Shown piece after piece: positions 27,584-36,221 of a stretch of 52,735 bases of DNA. Source of the stretch: Pseudomonadota bacterium (GTDB lineage: Bacteria; Pseudomonadota; Alphaproteobacteria; Rhizobiales; Devosiaceae). The DNA is taken from the NCBI GenBank assembly GCA_023415605.1, contig JAEZKB010000191.1:1-52735 (forward strand). Direction: 5' to 3'. The position numbers were made by a program, and so were the translations under genes. The notes under the pieces are model-generated. The model saw only the letters and a list, made by a program, of their open reading frames with translations, was not told the DNA's origin and made no database searches. Numbering within the stretch: the first letter of the stretch is position 1; every line of letters starts with the position of its first letter.

Positions 27584-28354
27584 CTACTTCAACTCCACCC
27601 AGACCGGGGCGTGGTCACTGGTTTTTTCCCAGCTACGGACGTCGCGGTCGACGTCGGCGGCGACGAGCTTCTTGGCCAGTGGCGGGGTGAGGAGGATGTG
27701 GTCCATGCGCAGGCCGAAATTGCGGCCGAAGGCGTTCCGGAAGTAGTCCCAGTATGTGTAGATCACCTCGTCCGGGTGGCGTGCACGCAGGGCGTCGGTC
27801 CAGCCCTGGGCGAGAAGGCGGGCGTAAGCCTCGCGGGTCTCGGGGAAGAACACTGCGTCGTTGACCCAGCGTTCAGGCTTTTCCGCATCCAAGGGCGTGG
27901 GCACTGCGTTGAAATCGCCGGTGAGGACGACGCGGGCCTTGGGTGACCAGAGTTCAGCGGCGTGGGCAGTGAGGCGCTCGAACCAACCCAGCTTGTAGTC
28001 GAAGCGCGGACCGGGGGCGGGGTTGCCATTAGGGAGATAGAGGCAGCCGATCCGAATGTCCCCGACATCGGCTTCGAGGTAGCGGCTATGGGTGTCGTCG
28101 GGGTCGCCGGGCAGGCCGCGGCGGGTTTCGACCGGTTGCTGGCCGCGGGCGAGGATGGCGCCGCCGTTATAGGATTTCTGCCCGTGCCAGATGGCGCCAT
28201 AGCCGGCGGCCTCGATGGCGGCAATCGGGAACTTCTCGTCGGAGGTTTTGAGCTCCTGCAGGCAGGCGATGTCGGGCTGGGTTTGCTCGAGCCAGCGCAG
28301 CAGCACCGGCAGGCGGCCGTTGACGCCGTTCACGTTGTAGGTCGCGATCCGCAC
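27584..28354 (-). CDS. xthA: exodeoxyribonuclease III
   Basis: Repairs abasic DNA as AP endonuclease and 3'-5' exonuclease. The 256-residue protein has the family start RIATYNVNGVNGRL, the metal-binding Glu in CLQELK near residue 35, Asp/Asn in LTGDFNAVP near 147, and the C-terminal SDHAPVW with catalytic Asp-His near 247. The GTG start at 28354 follows GGAGG by 5 bases; the frame remains open further upstream, but that part lacks any family match. A 6-bp hairpin overlaps the ribosome-binding site. Confidence 0.93.
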   Translation of the reverse strand: MRIATYNVNGVNGRLPVLLRWLEQTQPDIACLQELKTSDEKFPIAAIEAAGYGAIWHGQKSYNGGAILARGQQPVETRRGLPGDPDDTHSRYLEADVGDIRIGCLYLPNGNPAPGPRFDYKLGWFERLTAHAAELWSPKARVVLTGDFNAVPTPLDAEKPERWVNDAVFFPETREAYARLLAQGWTDALRARHPDEVIYTYWDYFRNAFGRNFGLRMDHILLTPPLAKKLVAADVDRDVRSWEKTSDHAPVWVELK

Positions 28355-28360
28355 GAGGTC

Positions 28361-28378
28361 CTCCGTGGTCCTACGGAG
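28361..28378 (-). promoter_or_regulatory. hairpin covering the xthA ribosome-binding site
   Basis: On the minus strand CTCCGT, six loop bases and ACGGAG form a 6-bp stem whose 3' arm overlaps the GGAGG Shine-Dalgarno of xthA. It could limit translation or act as a weak terminator for the upstream glycosidase operon. Confidence 0.4.
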
Positions 28379-28400
28379 AACGCGGCAGCCGACTACCGGT

Positions 28401-29426
28401 TCAGGCGAGCGGCTTGACCTTGCCGGCCTTTTCGTAGGCGGCTTCGACAAGCGCAAAGGTCTTGAGGTTATCTTCGGCGGAGGTGTCGGCGGGTTTGCCG
28501 GCTCGGACACGTTCGAGCATGTGGCGGCAGGTGGCGAGCACGCTGTCCTGTGCGACGTGCCAGGGTCGGGCCGCCCAGGGGTGGACAACCGGATCGGCGT
28601 TGAAGCTCTCCATCACGCCGTTGATGGTGACTTCAATGTTCGAGCCCAGGCGGGAGACGATGGCGCCGTTGTCGCCTTCGATTTCGACCAGAGTCTCGGG
28701 GAAGGTGTCAGGTACGCGGCGCGAGCCATAGGTGCATTCGACCACGGAAACGGCACCCGACTTGTGGCGGAGCAGCATGGTGGCCGTGTCCTCGCCAGCC
28801 GCACTGGGATTGCGGCGCTGCAGTTCGGCCGAGAGATGCTCGACCTCGCCGAGGAACACACGGGCGACATCGAGGACATGCACGCCCAGGTCGATGAGAA
28901 CGAAGCGCTCTTCCTTGGCCAAGTAAGGCTGGCCGGAATAGATGTCGTAGCCGGTGCGGAAGCTGATGCGGGCCCAGCTCGGGGTGCCAATGGCGCCGGA
29001 GCGGATGGTCTCGGCAATCTTCAGGAGCGGCTGCTGGAAACGGAAGTTTTCGTGCACGGCGAGGAAGATGCCGCGAGCGTTCGATGCGGCGGTCATGCGG
29101 CGAGCCTCGGCGATGTTCTGGCCAAAGGGTTTTTGCACGATGGTCGGTACGCGGTGGCGCATGGCCATCTCCACCAATGGCAGGTGGGTGCGCATCTGCG
29201 TAGCGATGTCGACGAGGCCGAGCCGTTCCTTGGCGAACATGGTTTCGGCATCGGTGTACCACGCCGGGACGCCGAACTTTTCCGCCGCGGCTTTCGCCCT
29301 AGCCACATCGATGTCGCAGACGGCGACGATGTCGACGCCTTCGTCCTTGAGGTCCTGCCAGGCGTGGAGATGGTTCTGGGCGAAGAACCCGCAGCCGATC
29401 AGTCCCAATCGGATGCGGGCAGGCAT
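28401..29426 (-). CDS. Gfo/Idh/MocA family oxidoreductase (QKP variant)
   Basis: A 341-residue dehydrogenase with a clear N-terminal Rossmann fold (GLIGCGFFAQNH at residues 8-19, AVCDIDVARA near 35-44). The EKP motif is changed to QKP (VQKPFGQN near 99). The segment FVLIDLGVHVLDVARVF near 178 holds the conserved Asp and His. Its ATG overlaps the TAA of the GH2 gene, so a glycosidase and a dehydrogenase are made together; a likely role is oxidation of the sugar that the glycosidase releases. Confidence 0.88.
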   Translation of the reverse strand: MPARIRLGLIGCGFFAQNHLHAWQDLKDEGVDIVAVCDIDVARAKAAAEKFGVPAWYTDAETMFAKERLGLVDIATQMRTHLPLVEMAMRHRVPTIVQKPFGQNIAEARRMTAASNARGIFLAVHENFRFQQPLLKIAETIRSGAIGTPSWARISFRTGYDIYSGQPYLAKEERFVLIDLGVHVLDVARVFLGEVEHLSAELQRRNPSAAGEDTATMLLRHKSGAVSVVECTYGSRRVPDTFPETLVEIEGDNGAIVSRLGSNIEVTINGVMESFNADPVVHPWAARPWHVAQDSVLATCRHMLERVRAGKPADTSAEDNLKTFALVEAAYEKAGKVKPLA

Positions 29427-31252
29427 TACTCGCCTCCCTTAGCGAGCGCGATGGCCTTGCGGCGGGCAATGTCGAGATACTCGGTCGGCACGGCATTGCT
29501 CGGCTGCCAGATGATGTCGCGGAGAGCCGCAACCGGCAGTTTCGGCTTGCGGTGCTCGTCGTACAGGCCGTTCTTTTCCTGCTGGGTGTCGGTGATCTGC
29601 GTGTAGCAGAAGCCGGCGAGTTGCGGGCTGGCATAGATGGCGGCAAAGAGGTCGCGGAGAATGGCGAGATACTCCTCCTCGGTGCCGACGGTGGCGTAGC
29701 CCATCCAATTGTCGCCGGCGGCCGGATGGAAAGAGATGCCGCCGAATTCGGTCAGCATCACCGGCTGATCGCGATCATCCTCGATCAGACGCTGGCGCTT
29801 GCGGTTGGGCTTGAAGGTGCCGAGTGTCGCAGCGATGGCGTCGGCAGAGCCAAAGCGGTCGGTGAGCTGGCCGCCGTGCTGGGTGTAGTCGTGGATGCCG
29901 ACGATGTCGGAGAAGGTGTGCTCCCAGCCCTCATTAGAAATTACCGGCCGCGTCGGGTCGAGCGCCTTGGTGAGGTGGTAGAGCGAACTCGCATAGGCCT
30001 GCTGCGCCGGGTTGTTGGCGATGTCCTCGACACCCCAGCTCTCGTTGATCGGCACCCACGTGACGACGCAGGGGTTTGAGCGGTCGCGGTCGACGACGCT
30101 CAGCCACTCACGGGTGAAGCGGTCCACGGCCGCTGGGTTGAACTCGTAGGCGTTGGCCATCTCGCCCCAGACGAGGAGCCCGAGATGGTCGGCCCAATAG
30201 AGGAAGCGCGGGTCCTCGACCTTCTGATGGATGCGGCAGGCATTGAAGCCAAGCGCCTTGATGAGTTCGACCTCCTGACGCAGCGCATCGGCGCTGGGCG
30301 CCGCGAGGTGCGATTCCGGCCAGAAGCCCTGCTCTAGCACCGAGCGGACGAAATAGGGCTTGTCGTTGAGGAGGAAGCGGCCACCGCCGATGCCGGCGCT
30401 GCGCAAGCCCACATAGGACTCGACCATGTCGATGGGCTCGCCGTCCTCGGTGAGCAGCGTCGCGATGACGGTGATGAGGTTCGGGGACTCGGGCGACCAG
30501 TAGAGATCGCCGCGGCGCAGGCCGTTCCTGGCGCGCGGAATGGTGATGGCGGCTTCGACCGTGTCCTTGGCGACATGCACCTGCTGCACGGCGAGCAGTT
30601 CGTCGCCTTTGCGCATGGTCACCGAGAGCCAGCCGCTATGGCCGTGGTTGAGGCGGGCATCGACCGTTACGGTGGACCGGACGAGGTCGGGTGTAAGGTG
30701 GAAGCTCTGGAGGTAAGTCGCCGGCACAGGCTCGAGCCAGACCGGTTGCCAGATGCCGGTGGTCCGATCGTACCAGATGGCGTGCGGGGTCGGCTCCCAG
30801 TCCTGCTTGCCGCGCGGCATGGTGCCATCGAGCGGTTGGTCTTCGGCGCGGACCACGACGGTCTGCTCGCCCTCGACCAGGACAGTGGTAATATCGGCCG
30901 AGAATGGCGTGTGCCCGCCCTCGTGCCTGGCGACGAGGTGGCCGTTGACCCAGACCTGGGCGCTATAGTCGACAGCGCCGAAATGAAGGATCAGCCGCTC
31001 GCCTGCCACCGGCTCTACGGTGAAGGTGCGGCGATACCAGACGACGGGGTGATACCCCTTGTCATTGATGCCGCTGAGTTCGCTTTCGGGCGGGTAAGGG
31101 ACCTGGATCTGCCGGTCGAACTTGTCCGGGTCGGCGAACCAGCGGGCATCGAGCCCGACATTGTCGTCATCGTGGGCAAAGCCCCAGGCGCCACAGAGAT
31201 CGGTCCAGCGCTGGCGGGTGAGCCGCGGGCGCGGGTGCAGACTGTCAGACAT
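29426..31252 (-). CDS. glycoside hydrolase family 2 (beta-galactosidase/glucuronidase-like)
   Basis: A 608-residue cytoplasmic enzyme (no signal peptide) of family GH2. It has an N-terminal jelly-roll sugar-binding domain (about 10-180), an immunoglobulin-like domain (about 185-285) and a TIM barrel (about 290-600). The predicted acid/base is Glu404 in PINESWG and the nucleophile Glu502 in TEFGGI; both are present, so it should be active. The length resembles beta-glucuronidases rather than LacZ. It overlaps the downstream Gfo/Idh gene. No transporter adjoins; the substrate is unknown. Confidence 0.9.
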   Translation of the reverse strand: MSDSLHPRPRLTRQRWTDLCGAWGFAHDDDNVGLDARWFADPDKFDRQIQVPYPPESELSGINDKGYHPVVWYRRTFTVEPVAGERLILHFGAVDYSAQVWVNGHLVARHEGGHTPFSADITTVLVEGEQTVVVRAEDQPLDGTMPRGKQDWEPTPHAIWYDRTTGIWQPVWLEPVPATYLQSFHLTPDLVRSTVTVDARLNHGHSGWLSVTMRKGDELLAVQQVHVAKDTVEAAITIPRARNGLRRGDLYWSPESPNLITVIATLLTEDGEPIDMVESYVGLRSAGIGGGRFLLNDKPYFVRSVLEQGFWPESHLAAPSADALRQEVELIKALGFNACRIHQKVEDPRFLYWADHLGLLVWGEMANAYEFNPAAVDRFTREWLSVVDRDRSNPCVVTWVPINESWGVEDIANNPAQQAYASSLYHLTKALDPTRPVISNEGWEHTFSDIVGIHDYTQHGGQLTDRFGSADAIAATLGTFKPNRKRQRLIEDDRDQPVMLTEFGGISFHPAAGDNWMGYATVGTEEEYLAILRDLFAAIYASPQLAGFCYTQITDTQQEKNGLYDEHRKPKLPVAALRDIIWQPSNAVPTEYLDIARRKAIALAKGGE

Positions 31253-31357
31253 AACTCCCCCGGTGATTGCAGCCGTCTTCGTGCGGCCATCGAGCCTCAG
31301 CCTAACCGATTGCCACGGCGAAAAGAACGGGTCTGGCGCCGACTGTGATCGGCTTAC

Positions 31358-32272
31358 TCAAAGCTTTTTGGGCAGCCACTTCTTGGGGATGCGGCAGACC
31401 ATGGTGTAGGCCGGATCGTAGACGTTGCCGACCTCGTAGCGCACCACCTGACCCATCACATGGCTGGCGGCGACGCGGCTCAGGCCATAGCCCGAAACCA
31501 GCCACTCGAACATTTCGGTGGTGGCATGCTGCAGCGCCTGGTCGAGCGGGCGGGCGTTGCCGACAGTATAGATGTCGTCCGCCGTTTCGCCGCGCGGCCA
31601 CTTGATGGCGTGGCGCTTTTCGACCGTCAGGCGCAGCTCGACCTCATAGCTCGTCTCCACGCCGGTGCCGACGATTTCGCCATCGCCCTGCACGGCGTGG
31701 CAATCGCCGACGAAGAACAGGGCGCCCTCGGTGGCGACCGGAAACCACACCGTCGCGCCCGGGCCGAAGCCGCGATAATCCATGTTGCCGCCATTCTCGG
31801 CGCTGGTGGCGGTGGAAAAGGCCTGACCGAGCGACGGCGCGACGCCGAAGCAGCCGATCATCGGCTCGAGCGGCAGCACGAAATTCTCGAGCCCGACCGG
31901 CGGATCTTTGAGCTGCGTCGTGCCGCCCTGGCGATCGATCGACCAGGTGACGCGCTCGCGCGAGGGCAGGTCGCGCACCGCTTCGGGGTCGACCACATTG
32001 CCGGCGAGCGAAGCCCGGGTCCAGCCGGTGGCGCGGTTGGGCGTCATGCGCAGGATTTCGACCTTGAGCGCATCGCCGGGCTGGGCACCCTCGACGTAGA
32101 TCGGCCCGTTCATGGGGTTGGGCCCATGCGCCCGCTCGACGCCGTCCTTGTCGTAGCCGGCCGCATCCAGCGTCTCGGTGATGACGGTATCGCCCGAGGC
32201 GATGATCAGCGCGGGGGGAACGGTGCCCAGCACATTGTGCCAGACGGTGGGGATAAATTTGTGCGTTGTCAT
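31358..32272 (-). CDS. acetamidase/formamidase family protein
   Basis: A 304-residue FmdA/AmdA-family amidohydrolase, which releases ammonia from formamide or short amides. The family core is seen in the segment GPIYVEGAQPGDALKVEIL near residues 50-68, PMIGCFGVAP near 138, and GDCHAVQGDGE near 192, whose acidic and His residues bind the metal in characterised members. The ATG at 32272 gives standard length; the upstream open part is not family-like. It stands alone, next to the 206-residue gene on the same strand. Confidence 0.87.
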   Translation of the reverse strand: MTTHKFIPTVWHNVLGTVPPALIIASGDTVITETLDAAGYDKDGVERAHGPNPMNGPIYVEGAQPGDALKVEILRMTPNRATGWTRASLAGNVVDPEAVRDLPSRERVTWSIDRQGGTTQLKDPPVGLENFVLPLEPMIGCFGVAPSLGQAFSTATSAENGGNMDYRGFGPGATVWFPVATEGALFFVGDCHAVQGDGEIVGTGVETSYEVELRLTVEKRHAIKWPRGETADDIYTVGNARPLDQALQHATTEMFEWLVSGYGLSRVAASHVMGQVVRYEVGNVYDPAYTMVCRIPKKWLPKKL

Positions 32273-32334
32273 GAGGTGACAGTGGCAAGGGGGCGGGCGG
32301 TTGGCAAGCGGAACGAAAGTGGGGGCGGGATGGC

Positions 32335-32955
32335 TCAGAGCGTCTCCAGCCACGCCGCATACTCGCGCTCATGCGTCCCCGCCCAATTGTCCATGCCCTG
32401 CTTCGTCAGCAGCCCCCGCCGGGGCGGGATGAACGAATAGATCCGCCGCGCCGGTACGCCCTCCTTCCACTGCAGGTTGAAGGCACTGAGCTTGGGGAAA
32501 AACTCCATGTCGGCGTAGGGCAGGTGGTCGTGGATCCACCAGGCGAGGGCTTCCCAGTGACCGGTGCGCTCATAGTAAGGGAGGAAGGCGTGGACGACGA
32601 TGGAGGCGGTGGCGCCCATGCGACCCTCGGCGTCGCGTCGGTCCCAGATGTGGCCGGCGAAATTCTTCTCGTTGGTCGAGCAGTTGAGGTCGTGCGTGTT
32701 GCCGAACTCGTTGACCGCCGGAGCGCGGTAAGCCGAGCGGATCGAAATGCGGCCGAAGCGGGACCAGAGCGGCTCGAGCAGATGCTCGCAAAGGCCGCGG
32801 CCGGCGGCGATGGCGAGATCGGGATCGTCGGGGATGTTGGGGATGCCGTAGAGGCTGGCGATTTCGGAGTGGAGGAAATCGCGGAAGAAGAAGTTCTCGG
32901 AAAGCCGCACGCGGCCCAGGTCCTCGAGGGCGCGCATCGAAGCGGGTTTGCGCAT
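32335..32955 (-). CDS. conserved hypothetical protein, possibly M15-like peptidase fold
   Basis: A 206-residue soluble protein. The N-terminal part (LSENFFFRDFLHSEIA near 18-33, RISIRSAYRAPAVNEFG near 68-84) resembles the start of M15-type D,D-peptidases, where a similar SxYR(A/T)P-x-VN segment precedes the zinc site. However, the HxxxxxxD pattern expected next is not clear (SIVVHAFLPYYE near 118 and WWIHDHLPYADMEF near 138 hold His and Asp). No signal peptide is seen. I treat the peptidase link as a weak structural hint. It lies 62 bases upstream of the formamidase-family gene. Confidence 0.6.
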   Translation of the reverse strand: MRKPASMRALEDLGRVRLSENFFFRDFLHSEIASLYGIPNIPDDPDLAIAAGRGLCEHLLEPLWSRFGRISIRSAYRAPAVNEFGNTHDLNCSTNEKNFAGHIWDRRDAEGRMGATASIVVHAFLPYYERTGHWEALAWWIHDHLPYADMEFFPKLSAFNLQWKEGVPARRIYSFIPPRRGLLTKQGMDNWAGTHEREYAAWLETL

Positions 32956-33060
32956 TCAGCTCTCCATCAGGCAGGCTCTTGCATCTGGCGGCCGGCAAGG
33001 GCCTACACTAGGGTGCCGCAACGGCATCGGGCCACCCGCTTTCGACTGGAGTCTTCGATC

Positions 33061-33522
33061 ATGACTTTGTTGTCCCGAGTCTGGCTCGCCGCTGCCGCGC
33101 TGACCGTCGCTCTCTCCGCCGCGCCGGCTCTGGCGCAGACCGATGAAGACGTCCGCGGCTTGATCACCATGCAGTTCGGCGACGCCAAGCCTTTCGTCGA
33201 GGCCATCGACGCCATCCAGACGGCGGTGGCGGAAGACGACGCGGAGACGTTCGCGAACTGGATCAGCTATCCATTCCGCGTCACCATCGATGGCGAGGCC
33301 TATGTGTTCGCTGGACCGGAGGGCGTGGTCGAGCACTACGAGTCGATGATGACGGACGAGATCCGCTCGGCCATCGTCGACCAGGAATTCAAGAACCTTT
33401 TCGTCAATGCCGAGGGCGTGATGTTCGGCGATGGCCAGCTCTGGCTCTCGGGCATCTGCGAGACGGAAACGTGCGAGACGTTTTCGGTCAAGATCATAGC
33501 GGTGCAAAGCGCCGCGAATTGA
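33061..33522 (+). CDS. secreted hypothetical protein
   Basis: A 153-residue exported protein. Residues 1-24 are a Sec signal (MTLLSRVWLAAAALTVALSA, cleavage near ALA-QT). The mature part is acidic, with a repeated SnoaL/NTF2-like pattern (FVEAIDAIQTAVAEDDAETF, then FRVTIDGEAYVFAGPEGVV quoted by region), and two cysteines near the C-terminus (GICETETCET) that could form a disulfide. It is followed 18 bases later by the TRIC channel gene, so the two are probably cotranscribed. Function unknown. Confidence 0.7.
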   Translation: MTLLSRVWLAAAALTVALSAAPALAQTDEDVRGLITMQFGDAKPFVEAIDAIQTAVAEDDAETFANWISYPFRVTIDGEAYVFAGPEGVVEHYESMMTDEIRSAIVDQEFKNLFVNAEGVMFGDGQLWLSGICETETCETFSVKIIAVQSAAN

Positions 33523-33540
33523 GGGGGAGCGGCAGGGGGC

Positions 33541-34155
33541 ATGCTGCAGGTCATATCACTGGTTGCCATCGCCGCCTGGGCGATGACGGCGGCGCTTGCG
33601 GCCGGGCGCCGAAACATGGACTGGTTCGGCGTCTGCGTTCTGGCCTGCATCACCGCGCTCGGCGGCGGAACGATGCGCGATACGCTTCTGGGGCACTATC
33701 CGCTCGTCTGGGTCGCCGATCCTAATCTCTTGCTGCTGTGCTGCGCCGCGGCGCTGTTCACCATTGCGGCGGCGCGCTTCATGCATGCGCTGCGCTGGCC
33801 GTTCCTGCTGCTCGATGCGGTCGGGCTCGTGGTCTTCACCATCACCGGCTGCGACGTGGCCCTCTCGATGGGGCAGTCCCCGATCATCGTCATCGTGGCG
33901 GGCATGATCACGGGCATTGCCGGTGGCATCATCCGCGACGTGCTCTGCAACGATGTGCCGCTGGTGTTTTCGAGCGAGCTCTATGCCACCGTCTCGATCG
34001 TTACCGGCGTCGTCTACTTTGCCGGGCTTCACTATGGCTTTCCGCAAGATTTCGTGGTGATCGCCGCGGCGGCCATCGGCTTCACGCTGCGTGTCGTCGC
34101 CATCGTCTTCAAGCTCGGCATGCCCCGCTTCGTCTACGACAAGGACTTGCGCTGA
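33541..34155 (+). CDS. trimeric intracellular cation (TRIC) channel family protein
   Basis: A 204-residue inner-membrane protein with seven predicted helices arranged as an inverted repeat. The two glycine-rich signatures are GGGTMRDTLLG near residues 41-51 and GGIIRDVLCN near 126-135. Bacterial members (formerly UPF0126, e.g. YadS/YicG) form trimeric monovalent-cation channels; some have been proposed to carry glycine or other small solutes. The stop overlaps the ATG of the DUF4326 gene. Confidence 0.87.
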   Translation: MLQVISLVAIAAWAMTAALAAGRRNMDWFGVCVLACITALGGGTMRDTLLGHYPLVWVADPNLLLLCCAAALFTIAAARFMHALRWPFLLLDAVGLVVFTITGCDVALSMGQSPIIVIVAGMITGIAGGIIRDVLCNDVPLVFSSELYATVSIVTGVVYFAGLHYGFPQDFVVIAAAAIGFTLRVVAIVFKLGMPRFVYDKDLR

Positions 34156-34514
34156 TGGCGCGGCCCGTCCGCATGCAGGTGAGCCGCAAGGCGGGCTTCA
34201 AGCTGCAGGAGGCGTCGCGCGCCATCAACGGTCTCCCGGCGAAGCTGGTGACCCGACCCGGTCGCTGGGGCAACCCGTTCTCGATCGACGAGGTGGCGAC
34301 GACCTATGGACTCGATCGTGCCGCCGCTCAGGCCAAGGCCGTCGCCATGGCGGACCAGTGGCTCCGCGGCATGCTCGACCCAAGCCTATCGCCTGGCGAT
34401 CCGCCAACGCGCGACACCATCCGGCGTGAACTAGGCGGCCACAACCTCGCCTGCTGGTGCAAACCGGGCACCCCGTGTCACGCCGACGTACTGATCCAAC
34501 TGGCCAACGACTAG
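34155..34514 (+). CDS. DUF4326 domain-containing protein
   Basis: A 119-residue protein covering DUF4326: RPGRWGNPFSI near residue 36 and the C-terminal LACWCKPGTPCHADVL near 97-112. The closely spaced Cys-Cys-His residues suggest metal or iron-sulfur binding, but no function is known. Its ATG shares one base with the TGA of the TRIC gene, so translation is coupled. Convergent with the IclR gene, overlapping its stop by 4 bases. Confidence 0.8.
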   Translation: MARPVRMQVSRKAGFKLQEASRAINGLPAKLVTRPGRWGNPFSIDEVATTYGLDRAAAQAKAVAMADQWLRGMLDPSLSPGDPPTRDTIRRELGGHNLACWCKPGTPCHADVLIQLAND

Positions 34515-35320
34515 CGGTTCACCGGACCTGGGATCGCGGCGCTGATGTCCTTGGCGGCGGTGATCACGGCGAGGCGCAGCGCTTCCATGCGGCTGGGTTC
34601 GGCACCGGCTAGGAAGGGGATGGAGAGCGCGGCGACCATCTGGTTGCGGCTGTCGAAGATCGGGGCAGCGAACGCATGGACGCTCGACATGCCTTCGCCG
34701 CGGTCCTGCGACCAGCCCTGGCGGCGGATGCGAGTCAACTCGGTGGCGAGGCGCTTGGGGTCCGACAAGGTCTTGGGGGTGAAGCTGGCGAGTGGACGGT
34801 TCAGCCACTCCTTGCGATCGGCATCGGGCATATAGGCGAGCAGCAGCTTGCCGGCAGCGCCAGCGTGCGCTGCCAGGCGCTGTCCCGGCGTCACCGAAAG
34901 CGCGTATTCACGCCGGGCGGTGGCGGTCGCGAGGACCAGGGTGCCATCCTTGTCGATGACGGTGAGCTTGCAGGCCTCGCCGATTTCGGCAGCGAGCCCA
35001 TCCATCATCGGCTGGGCGATGGCGGCGAGATCAACCTGGCCCGCGCCGATCGCAACGTGCGAGGCGAGGGTCAATAGGCGGCTTCCCAGCGAGTAGGCTC
35101 CGCCATCGTCGCGATGCACCATGTCGTGCAACTGCAGCGTGTTGAGGATGCGGTAAATCGTGGTGCGCGGCAGCTTCAGCGCTGCCACCAGGTCGCGGAT
35201 CGTCGCGCCGGCCTCCCGCCGTTCAAGCTGAGCCAGCACGTCCATCATCCTGTCGATCACCGGGATCCGGTGCTTCATCGCGGCGTCGGCAAAGCGCGCC
35301 TTGGCGATCGTCTCTGTCAT
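34511..35320 (-). CDS. IclR family transcriptional regulator
   Basis: A 269-residue regulator: winged helix-turn-helix (about residues 15-75; GATIRDLVAALKLPRTTIYR is its core) and an IclR effector domain (about 90-260; GKLLLAYMPD and the C-terminal SSVHAFAAPIFD / MVAALSIPF blocks). The start at MTETIAK is chosen; the ATG 15 codons upstream is also possible. It is divergent from the aldolase-like gene, with a perfect palindrome between them. It likely represses the sugar acid cluster until a keto acid inducer binds. Confidence 0.9.
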   Translation of the reverse strand: MTETIAKARFADAAMKHRIPVIDRMMDVLAQLERREAGATIRDLVAALKLPRTTIYRILNTLQLHDMVHRDDGGAYSLGSRLLTLASHVAIGAGQVDLAAIAQPMMDGLAAEIGEACKLTVIDKDGTLVLATATARREYALSVTPGQRLAAHAGAAGKLLLAYMPDADRKEWLNRPLASFTPKTLSDPKRLATELTRIRRQGWSQDRGEGMSSVHAFAAPIFDSRNQMVAALSIPFLAGAEPSRMEALRLAVITAAKDISAAIPGPVNR

Positions 35321-35371
35321 CCCCCTCGGACCTCGTTGACAATTTTCGAGCTTCGCTCCTATCATGCATTA

Positions 35372-35390
35372 TTGAACTAGTGAAGTTCAA
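35372..35390. promoter_or_regulatory. palindromic operator candidate for the IclR regulator
   Basis: A perfect inverted repeat TTGAACT-AGTGA-AGTTCAA (7-5-7) stands in the divergent promoter between the IclR and RraA-like genes. Its AT-rich setting contrasts with the surrounding DNA. Position and symmetry fit an IclR dimer site; the assignment is inference. Confidence 0.65.
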
Positions 35391-35437
35391 ATATGAATAA
35401 GCCGGCAAACGGCAGCGAGACATTCGGGAGGCCCGCG

Positions 35438-36133
35438 ATGAACTACGCCGAAAAGCGGCTGGCCGATACGGCCGTGCGCTTGAAACAGCTCCATACAGCT
35501 GCCGTCTTCGACATCATGGATGCGATGGGGCTGCCCAATCAGTGCCTCGACCTCGGCATCAAGCCACTGGATCGCAGCATGCGGATCGCGGGGCCGGCCT
35601 TCACCATCGCCTGCGCAGCCGACGCGCGGGTCGACTGGGAATATGACAACGACGAGGTGAAGCGCTTCACCTTCTTCCGCCGCATGTATCGTGGCTGCGT
35701 GGTGGTGGTGTCTTCCGGCGGCGAGAACCGCGCGGGACACTGGGGCGAACTAATGAGCATGAGCGCGCAGGCACGGGGCGCAGCCGGCGTGATTGTCGAT
35801 GGCGGCATCCGCGACGGCACTGTCCTCCTGCAGATGCGGGACTGGCCGGTGTTCACTCGCTACCTGTCGCCGATCGAGGCGCGCGGGCGCACCCGCATCC
35901 GGGCCATCGAGGAGCCGATCGCGGTCGCCGGCTCGCTAACCTCGCAGCTGCGGATCGTACCGGGCGACTGGATTTTCGGCGACATGGACGGGGTGGTGGT
36001 GATCCCGGCCAAGAATGTCGAAGAGGTGGTGCGGCGCGCCGAAGATATGGGCGGACTCGAAGAGCGGGCGCGGGCGGAAATTCGGAATGGGGCCGACGTA
36101 ACCGCGGTGTTCGAAAAATATGGGGTTCTCTGA
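35438..36133 (+). CDS. RraA-like / HMG aldolase family protein
   Basis: A 231-residue protein of the RraA-like fold that includes 4-hydroxy-4-methyl-2-oxoglutarate aldolases. The Mg2+/substrate motif is seen as G-E-L-M followed by DGGIRDG near residues 111-130, with the conserved Arg-Asp pair. These enzymes cleave or decarboxylate 4-hydroxy-2-oxo acids. The ATG at 35438 is supported by GGGAGG 6 bases upstream; an earlier ATG at 35393 touches the palindromic operator. It heads the cluster with an iron alcohol dehydrogenase 88 bases downstream. Confidence 0.85.
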   Translation: MNYAEKRLADTAVRLKQLHTAAVFDIMDAMGLPNQCLDLGIKPLDRSMRIAGPAFTIACAADARVDWEYDNDEVKRFTFFRRMYRGCVVVVSSGGENRAGHWGELMSMSAQARGAAGVIVDGGIRDGTVLLQMRDWPVFTRYLSPIEARGRTRIRAIEEPIAVAGSLTSQLRIVPGDWIFGDMDGVVVIPAKNVEEVVRRAEDMGGLEERARAEIRNGADVTAVFEKYGVL

Positions 36134-36221
36134 CGCAATCTACGCCTTTCGGGCACTCGCGCGGCACCAGAGAACATGATTTCATCGACGAAGTCGAAGA
36201 ACAAAGAGGAGGACTTCGCCG

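Noticed and set aside
28355..28588. N-terminal extension of exonuclease III.
   Set aside because: The canonical start RIATYNVNG with a good ribosome site lies at 28354; the extension is antisense to the oxidoreductase gene's end.
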